A DNA stretch of 64,000 nucleotides from Streptomyces sp. NBC_00289 (GTDB lineage Bacteria > Actinomycetota > Actinomycetes > Streptomycetales > Streptomycetaceae): positions 4,774,001-4,838,000 of the forward strand of contig NZ_CP108046.1 of the NCBI RefSeq assembly GCF_041435115.1, written 5' to 3'. Shown in pieces: positions 55,761-64,000 of this stretch. Every line of letters begins with the position of its first letter. Positions within the stretch are counted from its first letter, which is position 1. A model generated the notes under the pieces. It was not told where the DNA came from, did no database searches, and saw only the letters and a list, made by a program, of their open reading frames with translations. Position numbers and translations under genes: made by a program.

Positions 55761-57182
55761 ATGCTCGCCTACCTGCGCAAGCAGATGACAGCCGCGCTCG
55801 AAGCCCGGGCCGCGCTGAAGACCGACATCGACGGCATCGTCAAGAGTGCCGAGACGGCCGGCCGGGAGAAGCTTTCCGCGGACGAGCAGTCCGCGTTCGA
55901 CGCGAAGCGTTCCGAGCTGCGTTCGAAGGACGGCGAGATCGAGGACCTCGACGCCCGGATCAAGGACCTGGAGGAGGACGAGAAGCGGGAGCAGCGTGCC
56001 GCCTCGATCCTCGCCGAGCAGCGGCAGGCCGGCGAGCGCCGTGAGCGCGTCACTGTCGTCTCGGAGCCGGAGACCTACCGCAAGGGCGGTCAGACCTCCT
56101 ACTTCCGCGACCTGTTCCGCGCGCAGATGAAGGGCGACACGTCGTCCATCCAGCGCCTGTCGCGCAACGACCGCGAGGTGACCGACCGCCTGGAGCGGAT
56201 CCACCGCGGCGCCGAAGAGGCCCTCCAGGGCATGGAGGCCCGCGCCCTCACCACGACGGACGGCGCGGGCGGGGAGTTCGTCCCGCCGCTGTGGATGATC
56301 AACGACTACGTCGAGCTGGCCCGAGGCGGCCGCGTCATCGCCGACCAGGTCCGCCCGATGGCGCTGCCCCCGGGCACCGACTCCATCAGCCTGCCGCGCG
56401 TCGCCACCGGTACCGCCACGGCGGAGCAGACCACGCAGAACACCGCGGTGCAGGACACGGACGCGACCACCAACTCGGTGACCGCGAACGTCGCCACCAT
56501 CGCGGGCAAGCAGGTCGTCGCCCAGCAGCTGCTGGACCAGTCCCCGCTCAACATGGACCAGATCCTGCTCGCCGACCTGGCGGCGGACTACGCGGTCAAG
56601 GCCGACGCGTTCGTCATCAACAACAACGCCACCAACAAGGTCGGTCTGCTCAACGTGTCCGGCCTCAACGCGGTGACGTACACCGACGCGACGCCCACGA
56701 CCGCCGAGCTGTACCCGAAGGTCGCGGACGGCATCCAGCAGATCCACACCGGGCGGTTCCTGCCCGCCGACAAGATCTTCATGGCGCCCCGCCGGTGGGC
56801 GTGGTTCACCGCGGCGGTCGACACCGCTGGCCGGCCGCTGGTCGTGCCGTCGGCGAACATGCCGCAGAACGTCCTGGCTGCCATGGGGGCCGTCGCGTCC
56901 GAAGGGTTCGTCGGCACGCTGCAGGGGCTGCCGGTCTACGTCGACCCGAACATCCCGATCAACCTCGGGGCGGGCACGAACGAGGACCGCATCATCATCC
57001 TGCGCTCGACGGACGTCATCTTCTTCGAGGGCACCCCGCAGGCTGAGGCGTTCCGCGAGACGAAGGCCGACCAGCTGTCGGTCCTGCTGCGGTTCTACAA
57101 CTACGCGGCCCTGCACGCCTCCCGCTACCCGAAGTCCATCTCCGTGATCTCCGGCACCGGCCTGATCACCCCGACGTTCTGA
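55761..57182 (+). CDS. HK97-type major capsid protein
   Basis: 473 residues. Residues 1-100 are a charged coiled-coil scaffold (delta) domain, presumably cut off by the protease. The rest is the HK97 fold with GGEFVPPLW, the E-loop region, and GTLQGLPVYVD and LRFYNYAALHA near the end. A GAAGGGAG ribosome site precedes the ATG. The 144-base gap before it holds no gene. Confidence 0.93.
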   Translation: MLAYLRKQMTAALEARAALKTDIDGIVKSAETAGREKLSADEQSAFDAKRSELRSKDGEIEDLDARIKDLEEDEKREQRAASILAEQRQAGERRERVTVVSEPETYRKGGQTSYFRDLFRAQMKGDTSSIQRLSRNDREVTDRLERIHRGAEEALQGMEARALTTTDGAGGEFVPPLWMINDYVELARGGRVIADQVRPMALPPGTDSISLPRVATGTATAEQTTQNTAVQDTDATTNSVTANVATIAGKQVVAQQLLDQSPLNMDQILLADLAADYAVKADAFVINNNATNKVGLLNVSGLNAVTYTDATPTTAELYPKVADGIQQIHTGRFLPADKIFMAPRRWAWFTAAVDTAGRPLVVPSANMPQNVLAAMGAVASEGFVGTLQGLPVYVDPNIPINLGAGTNEDRIIILRSTDVIFFEGTPQAEAFRETKADQLSVLLRFYNYAALHASRYPKSISVISGTGLITPTF

Positions 57183-57240
57183 CAGGCGCCCCGGGCCGGA
57201 CGGCTGATGCTGCCCGGCCCGGGCCCGCAGGGAGGCAGAC

Positions 57241-57498
57241 ATGCCCGAGAAGGAAACAGCCACCAACGTGCGCACTGGCGAGACCGTCGCCTCCGAGGTG
57301 CCCACCGCCGACGAGGCGTACATCGCGTCGCTGCGGCGCGAGCGGACCGCATACGTCGCCTACGGCCGCGAAGACCGGGTGGCGGCCGTGGACGCGGAGC
57401 TGGAGCGCTGGGGCGCCGAGCCCGAGGCGGCCGGCCCGACAGAGACCGCTGCCGAGTCGAAGCCGCGGCGCACCGCACGCGGCAGCAGCAAGAGCTGA
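57241..57498 (+). CDS. Hypothetical protein after capsid gene
   Basis: 85 residues, charged; ends in a Lys/Arg/Ser-rich tail. Small proteins of this kind often follow actinophage capsid genes. Unknown role. Confidence 0.75.
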   Translation: MPEKETATNVRTGETVASEVPTADEAYIASLRRERTAYVAYGREDRVAAVDAELERWGAEPEAAGPTETAAESKPRRTARGSSKS

Positions 57499-57505
57499 GG
57501 CCGCC

Positions 57506-58063
57506 GTGGCGCTGCTGACACTGGCCGAAGCCAAGGCGCAGCTCGACATCGACACGAGCACCGACGACCTCGAGCTACAGGTGTACGTCAACGCGCTCAC
57601 GGCCACGATCGAGCGGCACGTGGGCCCCGTGGAGATCCGCACCGTCACCGAGACGGTCAACTCCCGCGGGCCTGCACTGGCGCTCACCCAGGCGCCGGTG
57701 GCGTCCCTGACCTCGCTGACACCGCTGCAGATGGGCGGTACGGCCGTCGCCGTCGAGGACGTCTACGTCGACCCCGACTCCGGGGTAGTCCGCCGCGCGG
57801 ACGGCGGCAACTTCTACGGCGGGCCGTGGCGGGCCGTGTACCAGGCCGGCCGGGGCAGTGTGCCGCCCACCATCAACCTCGCCGCCCGCATCCTGCTGCA
57901 GCACCTGTGGCGCACCCAGTACGGGGCGTCGCGCGGCCTGTCCGGGGTCGGCGGCGGCGACGACTACAGCGTGACCGAGCCGGTGCCCGGCTGGGGTTAC
58001 GCGATCCCCAACCGGGTCCTGCAGCTGCTGGAGCCGTACAAGGTTCCGCCGGGGGTGGCGTAG
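57506..58063 (+). CDS. Head-tail connector protein (HK97 gp6-like)
   Basis: 185 residues from GTG. LLTLAEAKAQLDIDTSTDD at the N-terminus is characteristic of the gp6-type adaptor that docks below the portal. The helical ATIERHVG segment and a C-terminal extension follow. Confidence 0.85.
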   Translation: MALLTLAEAKAQLDIDTSTDDLELQVYVNALTATIERHVGPVEIRTVTETVNSRGPALALTQAPVASLTSLTPLQMGGTAVAVEDVYVDPDSGVVRRADGGNFYGGPWRAVYQAGRGSVPPTINLAARILLQHLWRTQYGASRGLSGVGGGDDYSVTEPVPGWGYAIPNRVLQLLEPYKVPPGVA

Positions 58064-58527
58064 TGCTGACCTCCCGTGTGCCCGCGGCCGTCGATGCGCT
58101 GTTGGCGATCCTGCGGGCCAGGCCCGCCCTGGAGGACGTGGCCATCGTGGACGGCCCCAGCGCAGTGAACCTGACCCAGCGGCGGCGCATCCACATCGGA
58201 TGGCAGCCCGACGCCGAGCAGGCCGTCGCACTGGAACAGTCCTTCAACGGAGCGGGCGCCCGTACCCGCGACGAGCAGTTCGTCATCAACTGCTACGCCG
58301 AATCACGGGGCGGCGACAAGGACATGTCCTTCCGCCGCGCTGACGCCTTCGCCCTGATCGGCGAGGTCGAGCAGGCGCTGCGTGCCACGAACGAGGCACC
58401 CGAGGCGCCCACGCTGAACGGCACGGTCCTGTGGGCGGAGCTCACGACCGGCGACCTGTCCCAGTCCGCCGACGAGGGCGCCCTCGTCCGCGTCGCCTTC
58501 GCGGTCGCCTGCCGCGCCCGTATCTGA
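58063..58527 (+). CDS. Putative tail-completion (neck/terminator) protein
   Basis: 154 residues from a GTG that shares one base with the preceding stop. An alpha/beta fold with a mid-strand FVINCYAESRGGD and final VRVAFAVACRARI. Position suggests a tail terminator/joining protein. Family assignment is uncertain. Confidence 0.7.
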   Translation: MLTSRVPAAVDALLAILRARPALEDVAIVDGPSAVNLTQRRRIHIGWQPDAEQAVALEQSFNGAGARTRDEQFVINCYAESRGGDKDMSFRRADAFALIGEVEQALRATNEAPEAPTLNGTVLWAELTTGDLSQSADEGALVRVAFAVACRARI

Positions 58528-58551
58528 TCCACACCACAAGGGAGTTCTGCC

Positions 58552-58755
58552 ATGGCGCGTGTGCGCTACCTGGGGCCGGAGCCGGTGACCGTGCCCGAAC
58601 TCGGCGACCGCGAGGTCCAGCCGGACGAGGTCGTCGAGGTGCCCGACGAGCGGTTCGAGGGCTACGTCTGCCAGACCACGAACTGGGAGCCCATCGAGGA
58701 ACCCGGCGCGAAGAAGAAGACCGCGGCCAAGACGCTGCAGAAGGACGAGGGCTGA
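58552..58755 (+). CDS. Small hypothetical virion-module protein
   Basis: 67 residues with GGGAG before ATG: beta-strand-rich core (VTVPELGDREVQPDEVVEV) and Lys-rich tail. Proteins of this size and form lie before the tail tube gene in many actinophages. Confidence 0.72.
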   Translation: MARVRYLGPEPVTVPELGDREVQPDEVVEVPDERFEGYVCQTTNWEPIEEPGAKKKTAAKTLQKDEG

Positions 58756-58758
58756 TTC

Positions 58759-59745
58759 ATGGCGATCGGATCCGGGCTCGGCGCCCAGCTCGGCGTCAGC
58801 GTCGAGTCGGCCTACGGCACGTTCGTGGCGCCGGCCAAGTTCGTGGAGTTCACGAAGGAGGGCATCGTCCTCAAGAAGACGACCGCCCAGTCCGCCGGCA
58901 TCGCGGCCGGGCGGCTGCTCGCCCTGTCGGCGCGGCGTGTGGTCACGCAGCGGGAGGCCTCCGGGTCGATCGACATGGAGGTCGTCAACAAGGGGATGGG
59001 GCCTTGGCTTCAGACCCTGATGGGCACGTCGGTCACCCCGGTGCAGCAGGCGGTGACTACGGCCTACCTGCAGACGCACACCCTCGCGGACACGGCGGGC
59101 AAGAGCCTGACGATCCAGAAGGGCGTGCCGCTGACGACGGGCACGGTGACCGACAAGACGTTCATCGGCTGCAAGATCACCAGCGGTGAGTTCTCCTGCG
59201 AGGTCGGGCAGATGCTCACGGCCTCGTTCGAGATTGACGCGAAGGACTGCGACGAGGCTCAGACGCTGGCGGCCGCGTCGTACTCGAACATGTCGCCGTT
59301 CAACTTCTCGCAGATGGCCGTCAAGACGGGCAGCTTCGGGACGGAGACGGCGCGCGACGGTGTCCGCAAGGTCTCGGTCAAGATCGAGCGGCCCATGGCC
59401 GTCGACCGCTTCTACGCGGGCCAGGCCGGGCTGAAGAAGGAGCCCATCTCCAACGACCAGGTGAAGATCACCGGGACGATCGAGATGGACTACGTCGACA
59501 CCACGCTCGATGACCTGCACACATCCGATGCGGCGACGTCCCTGGTGTGGGAGTTCGTGGGCCCGCTCATCGCGTCCACGTACTTCGAGACGTTCCGCAT
59601 CACGCTGCCCGCGGTGAAGTTCGACGAGGCGCCGCCGACCGTGGACGGCTTCGGAGTCGTGAAGCCGACGCTCCAGTTCACCGCCCTGTTCGACGGCACC
59701 AATCAGCCGAAGATCGAATACATCTCCACGGACTCCACGCTGTGA
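58759..59745 (+). CDS. Major tail tube protein
   Basis: 328 residues. GSGLGAQLGVSVESAYGT at the start and the repeated beta strands fit a siphovirus tail tube protein of the duplicated kind common in actinophages. Position between connectors and chaperones supports this. Confidence 0.85.
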   Translation: MAIGSGLGAQLGVSVESAYGTFVAPAKFVEFTKEGIVLKKTTAQSAGIAAGRLLALSARRVVTQREASGSIDMEVVNKGMGPWLQTLMGTSVTPVQQAVTTAYLQTHTLADTAGKSLTIQKGVPLTTGTVTDKTFIGCKITSGEFSCEVGQMLTASFEIDAKDCDEAQTLAAASYSNMSPFNFSQMAVKTGSFGTETARDGVRKVSVKIERPMAVDRFYAGQAGLKKEPISNDQVKITGTIEMDYVDTTLDDLHTSDAATSLVWEFVGPLIASTYFETFRITLPAVKFDEAPPTVDGFGVVKPTLQFTALFDGTNQPKIEYISTDSTL

Positions 59746-59753
59746 GGTGAGCC

Positions 59754-60260
59754 GTGACACGGGATGTGCGGATCCTCAACACCGGCAGCCTGCTGGAATT
59801 GCAGCGGCGTCTGCGGGCCGCCGGTGGCGAGAACATCCGCTCGAGCATGCAGCGCCGTATCCGCCGCGCCGCTGAGCCGCTGAAGACCGATCTGCAGTCC
59901 ACGATGCGCGGCCTGGACATCCGCAGCGAGGGCCGCCGGGGCAGGCCTGGCGGCCGCTCGCCGACCACCCGCCCGCTGCGCGCAACGATCGCCGACTCCA
60001 TCCGGATCAGCGTCCGCACCGGCAGCAGTCCGGGCGCGACCGTGTGGATCGACAAAGGGCGTCTGCCGCCCGACCTGAAGAACATGCCGAAGGTCATCAA
60101 CTCCGGCCGCATCCGCCACCCGGTGTTCGGCAACCGGCGCCGGTGGGCGACCCAGTGGGCGCAGCCCCCGTGGTGGGACAGCACCGTCCGCCAGCACACC
60201 CCCCGTATGGAGCGTGAGGTGGCCCGCGTCCTCGACGACGTGCGGCGCCGCCTCGAATAG
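59754..60260 (+). CDS. HK97 gp10-like / minor tail protein
   Basis: 168 residues from GTG, very Arg-rich. LQRRLRAAGGENIRSSMQRRIRRAAEPL resembles gp10-type tail-completion proteins. It lies after the tail tube rather than before it, so the order is slightly unusual. Assignment is tentative. Confidence 0.68.
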   Translation: MTRDVRILNTGSLLELQRRLRAAGGENIRSSMQRRIRRAAEPLKTDLQSTMRGLDIRSEGRRGRPGGRSPTTRPLRATIADSIRISVRTGSSPGATVWIDKGRLPPDLKNMPKVINSGRIRHPVFGNRRRWATQWAQPPWWDSTVRQHTPRMEREVARVLDDVRRRLE

Positions 60261-60270
60261 GAGCAACCCC

Positions 60271-60720
60271 GTGATCATCATCTACTCGCCCGAGGGCGCC
60301 GAGCCGGAGAACCTCGACGCCGGCCGGATGCGCGCCTCCGAGATCCAGCTCATCGAGCGCACCGCGGACAGCCGCTGGGACGCGATCCAGGAGGCGATGA
60401 GTGAGGGCGACGTCAACGCCCTGCGCACCGTCGGCTGGGCCGTCAAGAGGCGGACCCACGCCGCCCTGCGGTACGCCGACTTCGACCCGTTCGAGGACGA
60501 GCTGAAGGTGCGCCTGGACGCGCGCGAGGTCCGCGCCTACGTCCAGCGCATCCTCGCCAAGTACGGCAGCGAGCCCGACGATCTGGCCTCCGCCTTCGAC
60601 GAGCTGCGTGATTCCGCATTCGACCGCGCGGACGCCGACACCGCCATCGCCGACGCCACGGCCCCAAAAGACCCGGAGCCCGAAACGGAGCTGAGCCCAG
60701 CTTCTCCGACCGAGTCCTGA
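60271..60720 (+). CDS. Tail assembly chaperone, short form (G-type)
   Basis: 149 residues from GTG. Its C-terminal 30 residues are acidic and Pro-rich. It overlaps a downstream open frame in the -1 frame that lacks its own start, the hallmark of G/GT chaperones of long-tailed phages. Confidence 0.82.
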   Translation: MIIIYSPEGAEPENLDAGRMRASEIQLIERTADSRWDAIQEAMSEGDVNALRTVGWAVKRRTHAALRYADFDPFEDELKVRLDAREVRAYVQRILAKYGSEPDDLASAFDELRDSAFDRADADTAIADATAPKDPEPETELSPASPTES

Positions 60721-60857
60721 CCTATCTGCCGCTGTTCGCGTTCTACCTCCACCTCACCCCGGACGACGTCGACTCCCTCACCGAGGAACGGTTCGAGCTG
60801 CTCGCCGCCTGGATCGACAACCACCAACAGGCCCAGCTTCGAGGAGGTGAGGGATGA
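60271..60857 (+). CDS. Tail assembly chaperone, -1 frameshift product (GT-type)
   Basis: Reading the first frame to the slippery site at 60663-60669 and then the -1 frame gives a product that ends at 60857. The added part includes SDRVLTYLPLFAFYLHLTPD and LLAAWIDNHQ, helical as in T domains. The stop overlaps the tape-measure start (ATGA). Confidence 0.78.
60663..60669 (+). promoter_or_regulatory. -1 ribosomal slippery heptamer C CCA AAA
   Basis: CCCAAAA in the correct phase (C CCA AAA) matches the XXXYYYZ rule. No stop intervenes between it and the -1 frame extension. Confidence 0.75.
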
Positions 60858-63800
60858 GCCAGCGTCTGCGGTTCGTCCTCGACGGCGACGACCAGCTGTC
60901 CCCTGTCCTCAACCATGCAGGGGACGCATCCGCCCGCCTGCACCGTCGCCTCAACGACGACATGGACGCCAACAGCCGGGCGGTGCACGGCTTCACCCGG
61001 GGCGCCGACGGACGGCTGCGCGACCTGCGCGGCCGCTTCCTGTCCGTGGCCGACGCCCAGCGCGCGATGGCCGGAGGCATGCCCGACCTGACGCGCCGCC
61101 TCGGCGACGTGAGCTCCGCCAGCGGCAACGCGTCCTCAAGCCTCGGGGGTTCAGGCGGCGGCCTGGGCGGCGCCATGATGGGCGTCGCAGCAGTGGCCGG
61201 CCTGTCGCTGCTGCCCGCGCTCGGCGCCCTGGTGCCCATGGCGGCCGGGGCGGGGCTGGCCATGGGCACGCTCAAGCTCGGTTTCGCCGGAGTCAGCGAA
61301 GCCATGGCTGTGGCGGGCGACAAGAAGGAGTTCGCCAAGCAGCTCAAGACAATGTCGCCGCCCGCCCGGGAGTTCACCAAGGCGCTCGTCTCGCTGAAGA
61401 AGGAGTTCGGCGGGGTCGGCAAGGAGATCCAGAAGGCGATGCTGCCCGGCTTCACCGCGGCGGTGAAGGCCGCCGGTCCCGTGGTCAAGATCCTCGGCAA
61501 GTCCATGGTCGAGATGGGCAGCGCGTTCGGCGATGCCGCCGAGGGCGTCGGCCGGATGATGAAGGACTCCGGCTTCCAGGACTCGCTGCAGAAGAACCTG
61601 CAGCTGGGCACCGGCTTCATCCGCGACATGACGTCGGCGATGGGCCCGTTCATCCGCAGCCTGCTCGACTTCGGCGCCGCGTCCGGCCCGACGCTCAAGG
61701 CGTTCTCGGACGGCATCGGCGGCCTGCTCACCAAGGGACTGCCCGGCCTGTTCCAGGGACTTGAGCCCGGCATCGGCGGCGCGGCCAAAATGCTCGACGG
61801 CCTGTTCGCCTCCATCAACTCGATCCTGCCCGCGCTGGGACGGCTGTCCGGCGAGATGGGCCGCACCCTGGGCCCCGTCTTCGGCGAGACGTTCCGCATC
61901 CTGGGCGACATGGCGGCCGGCGCCATGGACGGCCTGGCGGGCGGACTGAAAGCGCTGAGCCCCGTCTTCCGGGATCTCACCTGGGGGCTGCAGTCCATCC
62001 GGGACCTGGCCGCCATCGTCGGCCCGACGATGGCAGACACCGGCCTGGCGATCATCGGCGCGTTCGCCCCGGTGGGCGACACAGTCAACAAGACGGCCGG
62101 ACCGCTGCAGCGCCTCAACGGATGGATCAACAACAACAAGGGCGCCATCATGGAGGCGAGCCGGGTCTTCGCCAACGGCTCCATCCTGATGGTGTCGGCC
62201 GCGATCCAGATGGCCCCGCCTGTGATCAAGGCCTTCCGCATCATGTCCACGGGTGTCCTTGCCGCGATGTCCGTGATGCTGCACGGGGCGGAGGCCGCGT
62301 TCGGCTGGCTGCCCGGCATCGGCGGCAAGGTCAAGGCGGCGAGCAAGGCGTTCGACCAGTTCGCCACCGTCTACATCGGCGCCCTCAACGTGGCGGAGCG
62401 GAAGGCCAACGACTTCGCCTCGAGCACCCAGCAGCGGCTGGCCGCCGGGAAGCTGAAGCTGGACATCAACAACTGGCAGTCGCAGATCGAGGCGGCCAAG
62501 GCGAAGCTGAAGACGGTGCCGCCGTCCAAGCAGGCCGCACTGCGGGCGACCATCGCCGACCTGCAGAACAAGGTCGCCCAGGCCAAGGGCGCACTGGCCA
62601 GCATCCAGTCCCGGTCGGTGACCATCACCGCGTTCGTCCAGTACAAGGGCCGCAGCATCGCCGCGGTGTCCGCCGGCCGGATGGCGACCGGCGGCCCGAT
62701 CGGATTCCCCGGCGGCGGCCCAATCCGGGGTGCGGGCACGGGCACCTCGGACAGCATCCCGATCATGGCCTCGAACGGCGAGTACATGATCAACGCCAAG
62801 TCGACGTCGAAGTACCGGCCGATCATCGAGGCCATCAACCAGGACACCCTTGGCTCCGGCCAGGGCATGGCGGGCGCGGGCGCGGCTGTGGGCCAGGGCC
62901 TGATCTCCGGCATGTCCGGCTCGGCGGCCGGAGTCGGCGCGGCTGCCCGGTCGATGGCGGCCGCGGTGACGGCCGGCGTGAAGACCGAGCTGGAGATCGC
63001 CTCCCCGTCGAAGAAGATGAAGGCGCTCGCCAAGGACGTCGGCAAGGGCCTGATCATCGGACTCACCGGTTCCCGCGACAAGATCAAGGCGACGGCCAAG
63101 GATCTGGCGACGGACATCCGTACCGCGTTCTCCGGGCGGAAGGAGTCCAGTCTCCTCAAGTACGTCGACCATCACACGGACCGACTGCTGAAGGCGGCGA
63201 AGAAGCGGGACGCCGTCGCCTCCCGGATCGCCGAGGCGAAGGCGTTCGCCGCCGACGTCACGCACGGGGCGAAGGAGTCCGCGTCCCTGTCCAACCTGGG
63301 CATGGGCGAGGGTGAGGTCACCGCGGGCGGCATCAGGGCGGGCCTCGCGGGCAAGCTGTCGCAGGTCAAGCAGTTCACCCGGTACATCGAGATCCTCGCG
63401 AAGAAGGGCCTGTCCAAGACCCTGCTGAAGCAGATCCTCAACATGGGCCCGGACGCGGGTTTCGCCTACGCGAGCGCCCTGGTCGGCGCGGACAAGGGAA
63501 CTTTCTCCTCGATCAACAAGCTGCAGGGCCGGGTCAACGACGCCAGCGGCCGACTCGGCAAGGTGGGCGCCGACCGGCTGTACGACAGCGGCAAGAACGC
63601 CAGCAAGGGCTTCCTCGCTGGTCTGCAGTCGCAGCAGAAGTCGATCGAGAAGCTCATGACCGACATCGCCAAGGGCATGCAGAAAGCCCTGCGCAGAGCG
63701 CTGGGGATCAAGAGCCCGTCCACGGTCATGGCCCGCCTCGGCGCCTACTCGACGCAGGGCCTGGCCCGCGGCCTGGTCGACGGCCTGCCCGTCCTCGACC

Positions 63801-64000
63801 GGGCCCTCGGCACGGTGTCAGGCCGGGTCGCCGCGACGCAGCCCGTCATCGGCCGGCCCGCCGTCGCGGCCGGTGGTGGCGGGGCGACGGTGATTCAACT
63901 GCACGTCGAGGTGCGGCCGGGCGCGGATGCCGAGGCGGTGTGGTCGGAGATCCGGACCGGCCTGCTCTCTCTGAAGCGCCACCACGGCCTGGCCGAACTG
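60854..64000 (+). CDS. Tail tape measure protein, 3' end outside window
   Basis: 1,049 codons are in view and the frame is open to the right edge. Typical tape measure: N-terminal coiled region, Gly-rich hydrophobic helices (about 105-135), long helical repeats, a central MATGGPIGFPGGGPIRG turn with SDSIPIMASNGEYMI, and a C-terminal LEIASPSKKMKALAKD / LGIKSPSTVMARLG pair. These two SPS motifs are shared with many actinophage tape measures. It sets tail length and helps eject DNA. It is coupled to the chaperone by ATGA. The closing context suggests only a few codons are missing. Confidence 0.92.
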   Translation, partial: MSQRLRFVLDGDDQLSPVLNHAGDASARLHRRLNDDMDANSRAVHGFTRGADGRLRDLRGRFLSVADAQRAMAGGMPDLTRRLGDVSSASGNASSSLGGSGGGLGGAMMGVAAVAGLSLLPALGALVPMAAGAGLAMGTLKLGFAGVSEAMAVAGDKKEFAKQLKTMSPPAREFTKALVSLKKEFGGVGKEIQKAMLPGFTAAVKAAGPVVKILGKSMVEMGSAFGDAAEGVGRMMKDSGFQDSLQKNLQLGTGFIRDMTSAMGPFIRSLLDFGAASGPTLKAFSDGIGGLLTKGLPGLFQGLEPGIGGAAKMLDGLFASINSILPALGRLSGEMGRTLGPVFGETFRILGDMAAGAMDGLAGGLKALSPVFRDLTWGLQSIRDLAAIVGPTMADTGLAIIGAFAPVGDTVNKTAGPLQRLNGWINNNKGAIMEASRVFANGSILMVSAAIQMAPPVIKAFRIMSTGVLAAMSVMLHGAEAAFGWLPGIGGKVKAASKAFDQFATVYIGALNVAERKANDFASSTQQRLAAGKLKLDINNWQSQIEAAKAKLKTVPPSKQAALRATIADLQNKVAQAKGALASIQSRSVTITAFVQYKGRSIAAVSAGRMATGGPIGFPGGGPIRGAGTGTSDSIPIMASNGEYMINAKSTSKYRPIIEAINQDTLGSGQGMAGAGAAVGQGLISGMSGSAAGVGAAARSMAAAVTAGVKTELEIASPSKKMKALAKDVGKGLIIGLTGSRDKIKATAKDLATDIRTAFSGRKESSLLKYVDHHTDRLLKAAKKRDAVASRIAEAKAFAADVTHGAKESASLSNLGMGEGEVTAGGIRAGLAGKLSQVKQFTRYIEILAKKGLSKTLLKQILNMGPDAGFAYASALVGADKGTFSSINKLQGRVNDASGRLGKVGADRLYDSGKNASKGFLAGLQSQQKSIEKLMTDIAKGMQKALRRALGIKSPSTVMARLGAYSTQGLARGLVDGLPVLDRALGTVSGRVAATQPVIGRPAVAAGGGGATVIQLHVEVRPGADAEAVWSEIRTGLLSLKRHHGLAEL

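Larger units (their letters stand above)
36529..64000. mobile_element. Integrated conjugative element/prophage chimera (right end outside window)
   Basis: The element is entered by a serine integrase inside tadA. It carries an AICE-like replication and transfer module (40.7-52.3 kb: primase-polymerase, iterons, helicase, Spd-like proteins, FtsK/TraB) and a siphovirus HK97-type virion module (52.7-64 kb). Nearly all genes read rightward, with 4-bp overlaps; only the repressor reads leftward. attR and any lysis or tail-fibre genes are not in view. Confidence 0.85.

Overview
The window is high-GC actinobacterial DNA, almost certainly from a Streptomyces chromosome. It carries the developmental gene bldG with its partner anti-sigma gene. 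The gene order resembles what I recall of the S. coelicolor SCO35xx region: slp-type lipoprotein hydrolase, holB, membrane-dTMP kinase fusion, topA, methyltransferase, lipoprotein, H+-pyrophosphatase, anti-sigma factor, bldG, DEAD-box helicase and tad genes. That synteny is from memory and was not searched.

Region 1 (1-12.9 kb) is chromosomal and accessory. It holds a truncated AfsR/SARP regulator, a polytopic membrane protein, a transmembrane Ser/Thr kinase whose outer domain resembles the LecA lectin fold, a small secreted protein separated by a strong hairpin from an ABC ATPase-permease pair, tRNA-Thr(CGT), and a secreted tripeptidyl-aminopeptidase-like lipoprotein.

Region 2 (13-36.5 kb) is conserved core: holB, a tmk fusion, topA, a methyltransferase, a lipoprotein, hppA, the anti-sigma gene plus bldG, a divergent helicase, and a leftward tad (Flp pilus-like) cluster. 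An insertion sequence of 2,343 bp lies upstream of topA. It splits a 65-residue membrane-protein gene, which can be rebuilt exactly, and its transposase contains a 19-copy perfect hexanucleotide repeat.

Region 3 (36.5-64 kb, running off the right edge) is an integrated mobile element. A large serine integrase sits at a junction that cuts the tadA ATPase gene at its Walker A codons. The left part (36.5-52.6 kb) looks like an actinomycete integrative and conjugative element (AICE): integrase, repressor, small HTH gene, primase-polymerase/helicase, a block of about 15 GCAGGGA iterons in two opposed arrays, an SF2 helicase, Spd-like membrane proteins, an FtsK/TraB DNA translocase, and a repeat cluster after traB that could be its clt site. 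After a perfect 18-bp-stem hairpin the right part (52.7-64 kb) is an HK97-type virion module: HNH nuclease, portal, prohead protease, capsid, connectors, tail tube, frameshifted tail-assembly chaperones and tape measure. No terminase is visible and the portal lacks a usable start for its N-terminus. The element is therefore a conjugative-element/phage chimera, possibly missing its packaging motor.

Most chromosomal genes read leftward and most element genes read rightward. Many genes overlap by 4 bp (ATGA, GTGA or TTGA), which indicates tight translational coupling.
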